Part shown: one piece after another, positions 26,114-33,114 of the stretch
Layout: each line of letters opens with the position of its first letter
Numbering within the stretch: the first letter of the stretch is position 1
NCBI RefSeq assembly: GCF_002891435.1
Contig: NZ_POUC01000038.1
Span: forward strand, 1-33,114
Direction: 5' to 3'
DNA: 33,114 nt
DNA from: Streptomyces cahuitamycinicus
GTDB taxonomy: Bacteria > Actinomycetota > Actinomycetes > Streptomycetales > Streptomycetaceae
Notes under the pieces: model-generated
Database searches by the model: none
Told to the model about the DNA's origin: nothing
Seen by the model: the letters and a program-made list of their open reading frames with translations, nothing else
Made by a program: the position numbers and the translations under genes

Positions 26114-27919
26114 TCAGCGCTTGGCATATTCGCGGAAGCCACGGCCGGTCTTGCGGCCGAGGCAGCCCGCGGCCACCAGGTGCTCCAGCAGCGGCGCCGG
26201 AGCGAGCCCCGGGTCGCGGAACTCGCGGTGCAGGACCTTCTCGATGGCGAGCGAGACGTCGAGACCGACGACGTCCAGCAGCTCGAACGGACCCATCGGG
26301 TAGCCGCCGCCGAGCTTCATCGCGGCGTCGATGTCGTCGAGCGTCGCGTAGTGCTCCTGCACCATCTTGATCGCGTTGTTGAGGTAGGGGAACAGCAGCG
26401 CGTTCACGATGAAGCCCGCGCGGTCACCGCAGTCGACCGGGTGCTTCCGGACCCGGCCGCACACCTCGCGGACCGTCGCGTGGACGTCGTCGGCCGTCAG
26501 CACCGTCCGGACCACCTCGACCAGCTTCATGGCCGGCGCCGGGTTGAAGAAGTGCATGCCGATCACGTCCTGCGGGCGCGAGGTGGCCCGGGCGCAGGCG
26601 ACGACCGGCAGCGACGAGGTCGTCGTGGCCAGGATCGCGCCCGGCTTGCAGACCTTGTCCAGGGCCGCGAACAGCTGCCGCTTGACCTCCAGGTCCTCGG
26701 CGACGGCCTCCACGGCCAGGTCGACACCGGCGAAGTCGTCGTAGGTGCCCGTGGCGGTGATGCGGTCCAGGGTCCCGGCGGCGGTCTCCGCGGTCATCCG
26801 GCCCTTGTCGACCGAGCGGGCCAGGGACTTGCCGATGCGGGCCTTCGCCGTCTGCGCCTTCTCCGTGCTGCGGGCGGCCAGGACCACCTCGTAACCGGCC
26901 TTGGCGAAGACCTCCGCGATCCCGGAGGCCATGGTGCCCGAGCCCGCGACACCGACCGAGCGGATCTCCCGGCCGGGAACCAGGTCGCCGCCCTCCAGCG
27001 GGGTCAGCGCGTCCCGCACGACGACCGGGCTGCCCGGCGCCTCGTACGTGTAGAAGCCGCGCCCCGCCTTACGGCCGGTCAGGCCCGCCTCACTGAGCTG
27101 CTTGAGGATCGGGGCCGGGGCGTGCAGCCGGTCGCGGGAGGCGGCGTACATGGCCTCCAGGACCGTGCGCGCGGTGTCGACGCCGATCAGGTCGAGCAGC
27201 GCCAGCGGCCCCATGGGCAGTCCGCAGCCCAGCCGCATCGCGGCGTCGATGTCCTCGCGGGAGGCGTACTTGGCCTCGTACATCGCGGCGGCCTGGTTGA
27301 GGTAGCCGAACAGCAGGCCGTCGGCGACGAATCCGGGGCGGTCACCGACCGCGACGGGCTCCTTGCCCAGGTCGAGGGCGAGGTCGGTGACCGCGGTGAC
27401 GGCCGCCGGCGCTGTCAGCACCGAGGAGACGACCTCGACCAGCTTCATGGCCGGGGCGGGGTTGAAGAAGTGCAGGCCCAGCACCCGCTCGGGGCGGGAC
27501 GACTCGGCGGCCAGCCGGGTCACGGACAGGGCGTTGGTACCGGTCGCCAGGATCGTCTCCGGGCGCACGATCCCGTCCAGCTCCCGGAAGATCTGCTGCT
27601 TGACCTCGTACGACTCCGGGGCCACCTCGATGACCAGGTCGGCGTCGGCCGCGGTGCGCAGGTCGGCGGAGGTGCGGACACGGCCGAGGATCTCGGCGCG
27701 CTCCTGCTCGGTCAGCCGGCCGCGCTCGACGCCGCGGGCCGTGGAGGCCTCAAGGGTGGCGACGCACTGGGCGGCCTGAGCCTCGCTGACGTCGACGCCG
27801 ACGACCGTGCGGCCGGCCTTGGCGAGGACCTCGGCGATGCCGGTGCCCATCGTGCCGAGGCCGACGACGGCGACGGTCCGCAGCGGGGACTGGGACGGGT
27901 CGGAAAGGGGAGTGGCCAT
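26114..27919 (-). CDS. Tandem-duplicated 3-hydroxyacyl-CoA (3-hydroxybutyryl-CoA) dehydrogenase
   Basis: A 601-residue protein made of two complete 3-hydroxyacyl-CoA dehydrogenase copies, about 14-292 and 318-599. Each has an NAD-binding Rossmann part (VVGLGTMGTGIAEV; VAGSGTMASGIAEVF), the catalytic-histidine segment LHFFNPAPAMKLVEV or MHFFNPAPAMKLVEV (His150, His456), and the C-terminal helical domain (GDRPGFVADGLLFGYLN; GDRAGFIVNALLFPYLN). The usual enzyme is one copy of about 290 residues that dimerises. Differences: Gly20-x-Gly22-x-x-Gly25 in copy 1 but Ala331 at the last position in copy 2; the TSSL substrate loop is intact in copy 2 (434-437) but reads TNAL in copy 1. ATG 27919 has GGAG upstream. 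It lies ahead of tetR and ccr and could oxidise or form 3-hydroxybutyryl-CoA, the precursor of crotonyl-CoA. Confidence 0.93.
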   Translation of the reverse strand: MATPLSDPSQSPLRTVAVVGLGTMGTGIAEVLAKAGRTVVGVDVSEAQAAQCVATLEASTARGVERGRLTEQERAEILGRVRTSADLRTAADADLVIEVAPESYEVKQQIFRELDGIVRPETILATGTNALSVTRLAAESSRPERVLGLHFFNPAPAMKLVEVVSSVLTAPAAVTAVTDLALDLGKEPVAVGDRPGFVADGLLFGYLNQAAAMYEAKYASREDIDAAMRLGCGLPMGPLALLDLIGVDTARTVLEAMYAASRDRLHAPAPILKQLSEAGLTGRKAGRGFYTYEAPGSPVVVRDALTPLEGGDLVPGREIRSVGVAGSGTMASGIAEVFAKAGYEVVLAARSTEKAQTAKARIGKSLARSVDKGRMTAETAAGTLDRITATGTYDDFAGVDLAVEAVAEDLEVKRQLFAALDKVCKPGAILATTTSSLPVVACARATSRPQDVIGMHFFNPAPAMKLVEVVRTVLTADDVHATVREVCGRVRKHPVDCGDRAGFIVNALLFPYLNNAIKMVQEHYATLDDIDAAMKLGGGYPMGPFELLDVVGLDVSLAIEKVLHREFRDPGLAPAPLLEHLVAAGCLGRKTGRGFREYAKR

Positions 27920-28048
27920 CGCGGGACTCCAGGATGAGGGTGACGACGGGGAACGCGCTCCGGGTGCGCCGAAGGCGGCCCGGCAGGGGCCGGACCACGG
28001 GCGCGCCGGGTGCGTGATGAAGTGCGGGTGTTGGCCGGGCTGCGAAGC

Positions 28049-28089
28049 GCACACGCCCGGTGCCGCGCCGCGGGCGTGCACACGCCCGG
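28049..28089. repeat. Direct repeat plus perfect palindrome upstream of the dehydrogenase
   Basis: GCACACGCCCGG occurs at 28049-28060 and 28078-28089. The second copy overlaps the perfect 18-bp palindrome CGGGCGTG-CA-CACGCCCG (28071-28088). The cluster lies 130-170 bp before the dehydrogenase start in the 394-bp divergent region and may be a regulator binding array or a stable leader hairpin. Confidence 0.5.
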
Positions 28090-28137
28090 GGTGAACGGCT
28101 GTTCCGACCGGCTCTGTCCCGGGGCCGAGCCGTACTG

Positions 28138-28154
28138 CGGTACCTGAGGTACCG
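28138..28154. promoter_or_regulatory. Perfect 17-bp palindrome in the dehydrogenase/HEAT divergent region
   Basis: CGGTACCT-G-AGGTACCG has perfect 8-bp arms about a single central base. It lies 219 bp before the dehydrogenase ATG and 160 bp before the HEAT-repeat ATG. It looks like a dimeric-repressor operator. Further on, CGCTCGT (28217-28223) and ACGAGCG (28244-28250) form another inverted pair, and GGGTAAC is repeated directly. Confidence 0.5.
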
Positions 28155-28313
28155 AACCGACTGCTCTCGCGACGGCCGCGTCACCAGACCGCCACGAGGG
28201 ATGCGAGTGGGTAACTCGCTCGTCTGAGCTTAACTGGCGGGTAACGAGCGCGCCAGCCCCCGTCTTTGTGATGTACGTCCCGCGCGAACCGCGCCACCCC
28301 TAACCTCTGTGTC

Positions 28314-28889
28314 ATGAGCGAAGAGTTGCGATCACTCACGGAGCGCTTACGGCAGGAGTCCGGGGCGCCGCCCGCGTTCGAGCGGCTCGTGGCGACCGAC
28401 GACCTCGACGCCCTGGCGACGGTGCTGACCGAACCCGGGCAGCACCTGTGGGCCAGGGAACTGGCGGCGTTCCGGCTGGGGCTCGCGCGGGACCGGCGGG
28501 CCTTCGAGGCCCTGGTCCTGCTGCTCAACCACCGTGACCCCCCGCGCTGCGCCTCCGCCGCCCACGCCCTGGCCCGGCTCGGCGACCCACGCACCGCACG
28601 GGCGGCCGCCGCCCTCGCCACCAACGAGCTGCGCGTCGCCTACGCCCTGCAGCCGGTGCGGCTCCTGGTCGAGCTGCGCGCCCCCGAGGCGGTGCCCGCG
28701 CTGATCACCACGCTCCAGCGGCGCCTGCACCCGCACGACCCCTACCGCCGCGTGGCCCTCGCCTGTGTGGACGGGCTCGGCGCGCTGGGCGACACCCGGG
28801 CCCGACCCGTTCTGAACGAGGCCCTCGCGCACCCGGCACTTGCCGAGGCGGCGGTGCGGGCGCTGGGGCGGATCCCGAAGCAGCGGTGA
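28314..28889 (+). CDS. HEAT-repeat protein
   Basis: A 191-residue all-helical protein. Repeats of about 30 residues with the PBS-lyase/HEAT pattern are visible: ARELAAFRLGLARDRRAFEALVLLL-type, then RCASAAHALARLGDPRTARAA, then LQPVRLLVELRAPEAVPALI, then RVALACVDGLGALGDTRARPVL, ending AALRALGRIPK-like. Such proteins are scaffolds for protein contacts and have no catalytic residues. There is no Shine-Dalgarno sequence before ATG 28314, but TAACCT ends eight bases upstream, so the message may be leaderless. The stop codon is two bases from that of the convergent GNAT gene. Role unknown. Confidence 0.85.
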   Translation: MSEELRSLTERLRQESGAPPAFERLVATDDLDALATVLTEPGQHLWARELAAFRLGLARDRRAFEALVLLLNHRDPPRCASAAHALARLGDPRTARAAAALATNELRVAYALQPVRLLVELRAPEAVPALITTLQRRLHPHDPYRRVALACVDGLGALGDTRARPVLNEALAHPALAEAAVRALGRIPKQR

Positions 28890-28891
28890 CG

Positions 28892-29419
28892 TCAGCGGGG
28901 GAGCGTCCTGGCGTACCGCACCTCCGGGACCGCGACCCCGTCCACCTCGAAGGGCTCCTCCGCGCCGTCCGCGCGGAAGCCGGCCCGCTCGTAGAAGCGG
29001 CGGGCCCGGTCGTTCCCCTTGAGCACCCACAGGAGGACACGGCCGTGGCCCGCGGCCGAGCAGCCCGCGACGGACCGGACGAGCAGCGCCCGCCCGGTGC
29101 CCCGCCCCAGATGCTGCGGATGGACGTAGACGGCGTACAACTCGGCGTCCTTGGTGAGGACTTCGCCCTCCCGGTACGGGCCGTGACAGGCCCAGCCGAC
29201 GAGCTCGCCGCCGGCGTCCTCGGCGACCAGATTCACCACACTGCCGTCGCCCTGCGAGAGGCGGGTGCGATGGCGCTCGGCATCCTCCTCGACGCTGAGC
29301 CCGTCCAGGTACGACTGCGGGATCAGGCCCTGGTAGGCGCTGCGCCAGCCGCCGACGCGGATCTGAGCGACACGGTCGCAGTCGGCGGGCGTCATCTCCC
29401 GTGTGCGAAGGCTCCTCAT
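28892..29419 (-). CDS. GNAT-family N-acetyltransferase
   Basis: A 175-residue acetyltransferase using acetyl-CoA. Motif A is LYAVYVHPQHLGRGTGRALL with the Q/R-x-x-G-x-G/A pyrophosphate loop as HLGRGTG, and motif B is VLKGNDRARRFYERAGFRADG. The N-terminal part (DCDRVAQIRVGGWRSAYQGLIP) is typical of a common actinomycete subgroup. I choose ATG 29419, where the domain begins; ATG 29500 and 29518 would add an Arg/Gly-rich tail and no start has a good ribosome site. It converges on the HEAT gene with only two bases between the stops, so the 3' ends of the two messages must overlap. The acceptor is unknown. Confidence 0.88.
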   Translation of the reverse strand: MRSLRTREMTPADCDRVAQIRVGGWRSAYQGLIPQSYLDGLSVEEDAERHRTRLSQGDGSVVNLVAEDAGGELVGWACHGPYREGEVLTKDAELYAVYVHPQHLGRGTGRALLVRSVAGCSAAGHGRVLLWVLKGNDRARRFYERAGFRADGAEEPFEVDGVAVPEVRYARTLPR

Positions 29420-29497
29420 GGCGCCACAGCCGAGACCTGGCGGGCCCGCGCTGCCGGTGCGGCCTCGCCGTCGGGGGCGGAGATCCTCGTCAGTACT

Positions 29498-29520
29498 CAT
29501 GGGCCCATGGTGGACCATGG
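29498..29520. promoter_or_regulatory. Nested palindromes upstream of the GNAT gene
   Basis: CATGGGCCCATG (29498-29509) is a perfect 12-bp palindrome that overlaps CCATGG-TGGA-CCATGG (29505-29520). The cluster lies about 80 bp before ATG 29419 and 38 bp past the stop codon of the upstream peptidase gene. It may be an operator or a transcript-end hairpin. Confidence 0.35.
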
Positions 29521-29557
29521 CACTGACAGGGCCCGCCCCCGACGGATCGTCAGCCGC

Positions 29558-31141
29558 TCAGTGACGGAAGCCGAGCAGGCCGTGCAGCGCCGAGCCGTTC
29601 GAGGAGGCCGGGGCCGCCTTGGCGGTCGTCGCAGCGGGCTTCGGGTCGGGCAGCGCCTCGCACACCGCGTCCGCCTCGCCGTAGCCGCGCGGCACGGTGC
29701 CGTCCGTCAGGTACGCCGCCAGGTGCTTGTCCAGGCAGGCGTTGCCGCTCAGCGTGATGCCGTGGTTGCCGCCGCCCTCCTCGACCACCAGGCTGGAACG
29801 GGCCAGCAGACGGTGCGCGGTGACAGCGCCCTCGTACGGCGTGGCCGCGTCGCCGGTCGCCTGGAACAGCAGGGCCGGCGGCAGCTTGCCGTTGGCCACG
29901 TTCACCGGGCGCAGCGTGTCCGTCGGCCAGAAGGCGCACGGCGCGTTGTACCAGGCGTTGTTCCAGGTCATGAAGGGCGCCTTGTCGTGCACCGCCCAGT
30001 TGTCCTTGCGCCACTGCCGCCAGTCGCGCGGCCAATGGGCGTCCCGGCACTGCACGGACGTGTAGACGCTGTAGCCGTTGTCGCCGGAGGCGTCGACCGC
30101 ACCGAAGTTCTCGTACGCCTCGACCAGCGGCTCGGGGTCCTTGTCGTTCACGTACGCCGCGAACGCCTCCGCCAGGTCCGGCCAGTAGCCGTTGTAGTAA
30201 CCACCCGGGATGAAGGTGTCCTCCAGCTCGGAGGCGCCCACCGTGCCGTCCGCCGGCTTCTTGGCGAGGGCCGCGCGCATCGCGTACCACTTGGCCTCGA
30301 TCCTCTTCGGATCGGTGCCCAGCTTGTACGTGGCGTCGTACTTGGCGACCCACGCCAGGAAGGCGCGGTGGCGGTCGTCGAAGGCCACGTCCTGGTTGAG
30401 ATTGGCCTCATACCAGACGTCGGTCGGGTCGACCACGGAGTCCAGGACCAGGCGGCGGACCCGCTGCGGGAAGAACTTGGCGTAGACCGCGCCGAGGTAG
30501 GTGCCGTACGAGTAGCCGAAGTAGTTGATCTTCTTCGCGCCCAGGGCCTGCCGGATCGCGTCCATGTCGCGCACCGCGCTGGTGGTGTTGATGTACGGCA
30601 GGAGGTGTCCGTACTTCTTGCCGCACGCGGCGGCGAAGGACCTGGCGCGGTCGAGGTTGGCCTTCTCGATCGCGGGCGTGGTCGGCAGCGAGTTCGGGCG
30701 GACCGGGCCGAAGTGGCCGGGCTTGCAGTTCAGAGCGGGCTTGCTCGCACCCACGCCGCGCGGGTCGAAGCCGATGACGTCGTACTGGGCCGCGACCTTC
30801 GCGGGCAGCGACGAGGCGACGAACCCGGCGAGGGTCAGTCCGCTGCCGCCGGGGCCGCCGGGGTTGACCAGCAGCGGGCCCTGGTAGGTCCTGGCCGTGT
30901 GCGGGACGCGCGACAGGGCGAGGGTGATCTTCTTCCCGTGCGGCCTGCGGTGGTCGAGGGGCACCTTCAGGGACGCGCACTGGAGCGTCGGGTAGTCCTC
31001 GGTGGCGCAGCTCTTCCAGCTGAGCTTCGCGGTCTGGACGGTGTTCGGGGTGCCTGGAGCGCTCGCCTCTGCGGGAACGGCCGTGAAGGTGCCGGCCATG
31101 ACGACGGCGGCGCCGCACAGCGCGGCTGCGCGTTTTCTCAT
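29558..31141 (-). CDS. Secreted alpha/beta-hydrolase peptidase, Tap/SlpD/SlpE type
   Basis: A 527-residue exported serine hydrolase. GGAGG lies six bases before ATG 31141. Residues 1-27 are a Sec signal (MRKRAAALCG, hydrophobic core, VPAEA before SAPG); the Cys9 is inside the core and not a clear lipobox. The catalytic fold shows the oxyanion loop NPGGPGGSG (93-101), DVIGFDPRGVG, nucleophile elbow GYSYGTYLG with Ser211, Asp431 in ATGDAATP and His460 in GGGNHG, followed by a TAP-like C-terminal domain. Relatives are the tripeptidyl aminopeptidase Tap and the mycelium-linked proteinases SlpD and SlpE of Streptomyces lividans, which release short peptides from secreted proteins. An Ala-rich tail ends the protein. 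Monocistronic. Confidence 0.92.
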   Translation of the reverse strand: MRKRAAALCGAAVVMAGTFTAVPAEASAPGTPNTVQTAKLSWKSCATEDYPTLQCASLKVPLDHRRPHGKKITLALSRVPHTARTYQGPLLVNPGGPGGSGLTLAGFVASSLPAKVAAQYDVIGFDPRGVGASKPALNCKPGHFGPVRPNSLPTTPAIEKANLDRARSFAAACGKKYGHLLPYINTTSAVRDMDAIRQALGAKKINYFGYSYGTYLGAVYAKFFPQRVRRLVLDSVVDPTDVWYEANLNQDVAFDDRHRAFLAWVAKYDATYKLGTDPKRIEAKWYAMRAALAKKPADGTVGASELEDTFIPGGYYNGYWPDLAEAFAAYVNDKDPEPLVEAYENFGAVDASGDNGYSVYTSVQCRDAHWPRDWRQWRKDNWAVHDKAPFMTWNNAWYNAPCAFWPTDTLRPVNVANGKLPPALLFQATGDAATPYEGAVTAHRLLARSSLVVEEGGGNHGITLSGNACLDKHLAAYLTDGTVPRGYGEADAVCEALPDPKPAATTAKAAPASSNGSALHGLLGFRH

Positions 31142-31303
31142 GGAGTCCTCCCAGGACGGCGGGATGAAGGACCGCGAGGGTCGCCGTCCTCGCGGCATCG
31201 TCCCGGAAACTGGTCCCGGAAGAACTCATTCCGTAAAACTCGTGACCCGATTGGATCTTCGGATGCGCTCGAATGCTCGTAAAGGGGCAGGTTCCGAACT
31301 GCC

Positions 31304-32344
31304 CTAGAGGAGCGAGAGTTGGGTGGGTCCGGCGACGGGCGGCTCTTCGGCCGGCTCGGCGGGCCGGCTCGGCCGCGGCGTCCCCGCACGCGTGGGCCCG
31401 ATACCGTACTCCTCGGCCAGTTCGTGCACCTGACGGGTGATCCGCCGCTGGTACCACTTCGGGGCGTAGGAGCCCTCCGCGTACAACCGCTCGTAGCGGG
31501 CCACCAGGTGCGGATGGTGCTGCGCCAGCCAGGCCATGAACCACTCGCGGGCGCCGGGCCGCAGATGCAGCACCAGCGGTGTCACGGACGTGGCACCGGA
31601 GGCCGCGATCGCCCGTACCGTGGCGCGGAGTTGGGCGGGCGAGTCGCTCAGGAACGGGATCACCGGCGCCATCAGCACCCCGCAGCCGATGCCGTGTTCG
31701 GCCAGGGTGCGTACCACGTCGAGACGCCGCTCGGGCGCGGGCGTGCCCGGCTCGACGGTGCGCCACAGCTCCTGGCCGGTGAAACCGACCGACACGGAGA
31801 TGCCGACGTCGGTCACCTGTGCCGCCTGCTTGATCAGCTCCAGGTCGCGCAGGATGAGCGTGCCCTTGGTGAGGATCGAGAAGGGGTTCGCGTGGTCGCG
31901 CAGCGCCGAGATGATGCCCGGCATCAGCCGGTAGCGGCCCTCGGCGCGCTGGTAGCAGTCGACGTTCGTGCCCATCGCGATGTGCTCGCCCTGCCAGCGG
32001 CGCGAGCCGAGCTGCCGGCGCAACAGCTCCGGTGCGTTGACCTTCACCACGATCTGGCTGTCGAAGCCGAGGCCCGTGTCGAGGTCCAGGTAGCTGTGTG
32101 TCTTGCGCGCGAAGCAGTACACGCACGCGTGCGAGCAGCCCCGATAGGGGTTGACCGTCCACTGGAAGGACATCCGCGAGACCGCCGGCACCCGGTTGAT
32201 GATCGAGCGGGCCCGGATCTCGTGGAAGGTGATGCCCGCGAACTCCGGCGTGTCGAAGGTACGCGTGGTCACCGCGTCCGCGCCGAACAGCGCGGCACCG
32301 GCCCGGCTGTGTTCGGAGTCCCCTGTGAGGTTGTCCCAGCGCAT
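31304..32344 (-). CDS. Radical SAM protein, Rv2578c/SplB-related
   Basis: A 346-residue protein with the radical SAM [4Fe-4S] motif C-x3-C-x2-C as GCSHACVYCFAR (Cys70, Cys74, Cys77), preceded by SFQWTVNPYRGC. After that come GTNVDCYQRAEGRYRL, ILTKGTLILRDLELI and an ISVSVGFTGQELWRTVEPGTPAPERRLDVV segment split as ISVSVGF, WRTVEPGTPAPERRL; the latter is the hallmark of the Rv2578c-like group annotated as spore-photoproduct-lyase-related. The C-terminus is proline-rich and ends in TQLSLL. ATG 32344 has GGAGG five bases upstream. Whether it repairs DNA is unproven, but a LexA-type box lies 33 bp upstream, which favours a DNA-damage role. Confidence 0.9.
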   Translation of the reverse strand: MRWDNLTGDSEHSRAGAALFGADAVTTRTFDTPEFAGITFHEIRARSIINRVPAVSRMSFQWTVNPYRGCSHACVYCFARKTHSYLDLDTGLGFDSQIVVKVNAPELLRRQLGSRRWQGEHIAMGTNVDCYQRAEGRYRLMPGIISALRDHANPFSILTKGTLILRDLELIKQAAQVTDVGISVSVGFTGQELWRTVEPGTPAPERRLDVVRTLAEHGIGCGVLMAPVIPFLSDSPAQLRATVRAIAASGATSVTPLVLHLRPGAREWFMAWLAQHHPHLVARYERLYAEGSYAPKWYQRRITRQVHELAEEYGIGPTRAGTPRPSRPAEPAEEPPVAGPTQLSLL

Positions 32345-32376
32345 GACGCCTCCTCGGTAGCACTGACCACAGAATA

Positions 32377-32388
32377 GAACACATGTTC
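32377..32388 (-). promoter_or_regulatory. LexA (SOS) box before the radical SAM gene
   Basis: GAAC-ACAT-GTTC matches the GAAC-N4-GTTC core of the actinobacterial and Gram-positive SOS box. It lies 33-44 bp before ATG 32344, overlapping the expected promoter (TATTCT at 32371-32376 on the minus strand may be the -10 box). I recall that M. tuberculosis Rv2578c also has an SOS box. Confidence 0.75.
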
Positions 32389-32412
32389 CCTTGATCGTGC
32401 GAGGGTGTTTTG

Positions 32413-32424
32413 CGAACGCGTTCG
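32413..32424. promoter_or_regulatory. Palindrome CGAACGCGTTCG in the divergent region
   Basis: A perfect 12-bp palindrome containing GAAC and GTTC half-sites two bases apart, not the four needed for a LexA box. It lies 25 bp from the true box and 90 bp before the SRPBCC start. It could be a second operator for the plus-strand gene. Confidence 0.35.
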
Positions 32425-32513
32425 ACCGGTTCGGCCACCCCGATTTGGGGGCCCGGGCAGCGGGGTGGTTGGCTTGCCCCGACCCCCGAGCAACCAGGTC
32501 CTGGAGGAAAGCG

Positions 32514-32957
32514 ATGGCGCAGGTCGAAGCCACTACGGAGCGGATCGTCGCGGCGGACGCGGAGACGGTGTTCGATGCCCTCGCCGACTACAGCGGCACG
32601 CGCGCGAAGCTGCTGCCCGAGCAGTTCAGCGAATACGAGGTCCGGGAGGGCGGGGACGGTGAGGGTACCCTCGTCCACTGGAAGCTCCAGGCCACCAGCA
32701 AGCGCGTGCGCGACTGCCTCCTGGAGGTCGTCGAGCCCACCGACGGCGAGCTGGTCGAGAAGGACCGCAACTCCTCCATGGTCACCACCTGGCGGGTCAC
32801 TCCGGCCGGCGAGGGCACGTCCCGGGTCGTCGTGACCACCACCTGGACCGGCGCCGGCGGCATCGGCGGCTTCTTCGAGAAGACCTTCGCGCCCAAGGGG
32901 CTCGGCCGCATCTACGACGCGATGCTCACCAAGCTCGCCGCCGAGGTGGAGAAGTAG
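32514..32957 (+). CDS. SRPBCC (START/polyketide-cyclase-like) family protein
   Basis: A 147-residue protein. GGAGG lies six bases before ATG 32514. The sequence follows the START-like fold: a first strand (TTERIVAADAETVFDALADY), a hydrophobic-pocket region (EGTLVHWKLQATSKRVRDCLL), paired strands (MVTTWRVTPAGEGTSRVVVTTTW) and a C-terminal helix (GLGRIYDAMLTKLAAEVEK). These small proteins bind lipids, polyketides or other hydrophobic ligands; no catalytic residue set is evident. It is divergent from the radical SAM gene across a 169-bp region that holds the SOS box. A hairpin follows the gene. Confidence 0.9.
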   Translation: MAQVEATTERIVAADAETVFDALADYSGTRAKLLPEQFSEYEVREGGDGEGTLVHWKLQATSKRVRDCLLEVVEPTDGELVEKDRNSSMVTTWRVTPAGEGTSRVVVTTTWTGAGGIGGFFEKTFAPKGLGRIYDAMLTKLAAEVEK

Positions 32958-32979
32958 GCCTCCCAAGACGCGGACATCC

Positions 32980-32999
32980 GAGGGGCGTTGACGCCCCTC
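32980..32999 (+). terminator. Terminator hairpin after the SRPBCC gene
   Basis: GAGGGGCGT pairs with ACGCCCCTC across a tight two-base turn (8-bp stem with a four-base loop if the closing pair opens), 22 bp past the stop codon. No T-run follows. Confidence 0.6.
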
Positions 33000-33114
33000 A
33001 CCGGTTCGGGTGATCTCCGTACGGCTCGCTCCCGTGCCGTAACTCGTCGCGCTTGCTCGTAGTTGTCGCTTTTACGCGGGAATTGCGCGGCAGCGCGACG
33101 AGGGGAGCGGTGGG
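33000..33114 (+). other. Right-edge noncoding region, possible start of the next gene
   Basis: The last 115 bp have no complete gene. Near the end GAGGGGAGCG lies just before GTG 33110, which would be a normal Streptomyces ribosome site and start. The reading frame is cut after one codon, so a gene here is only suggested. Confidence 0.3.

Noticed and set aside
32413..32424. Second LexA box
   Set aside because: GAAC and GTTC are only two bases apart, not the required four.
30408..32966. 852-codon minus-strand open frame spanning the peptidase, radical SAM and SRPBCC genes
   Set aside because: It crosses three real genes in the wrong phase and includes sequence antisense to the SRPBCC gene; no domain is visible.

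Overview
The window is typical Streptomyces chromosome (or a very close actinomycete). Base composition is very GC-rich, codons end almost always in G or C, ribosome binding sites are GGAGG-like, GTG starts occur, and the gene families are ones seen in that genus. I support 26 complete protein genes, one 5'-truncated gene at the left edge and one probable gene relic. I see no rRNA, tRNA, CRISPR array, prophage or insertion sequence.

Layout. 1-4130: the end of a LuxR-type regulator, a small unknown protein, a divergent pair made of a potassium channel and a DUF2252 protein, then two small membrane proteins. 4137-7165: a PAS-PAS-GAF-PP2C (SpoIIE-type) phosphatase divergent from an alpha/beta hydrolase with an aspartate nucleophile. 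7389-11285: a large Tat-exported family 2 beta-galactosidase with a lectin-like domain inside its catalytic barrel. 11306-13774: an NmtR-like nickel/cobalt sensor divergent from an alkylation-repair pair (Ada-N/AraC/AlkA fusion and Ogt). 13936-15543: an ADP-ribosylglycohydrolase and Nudix hydrolase operon. 15765-16925: glycerate kinase. 17026-18523: psd-pssA, the phosphatidylethanolamine branch.

18694-27919 is the metabolic core. A tight five-gene operon, ccr-meaA-mcl-maoC-acd, encodes the diagnostic steps of the ethylmalonyl-CoA pathway: crotonyl-CoA to ethylmalonyl-CoA, methylsuccinyl-CoA, mesaconyl-CoA, beta-methylmalyl-CoA, then glyoxylate plus propionyl-CoA. Upstream on the same strand lie a TetR regulator and a tandem-duplicated 3-hydroxyacyl-CoA dehydrogenase that could feed 3-hydroxybutyryl-CoA into the route. 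In Streptomyces this pathway replaces the glyoxylate shunt for acetate growth and supplies ethylmalonyl- and methylmalonyl-CoA for polyketides. The ccr promoter region carries a palindrome sitting exactly in the -35/-10 spacer.

28314-33114: a HEAT-repeat protein, a GNAT acetyltransferase, a secreted Tap/Slp-type serine peptidase, a radical SAM protein behind a good LexA (SOS) box, and a SRPBCC protein.

No wholly new multigene system is evident. The strongest leads are regulatory or architectural: the ccr promoter palindromes, the SOS box, the two dehydrogenase lobes with complementary motif losses, the barrel-inserted lectin domain, the orphan NmtR-like sensor, and the ADP-ribose operon.
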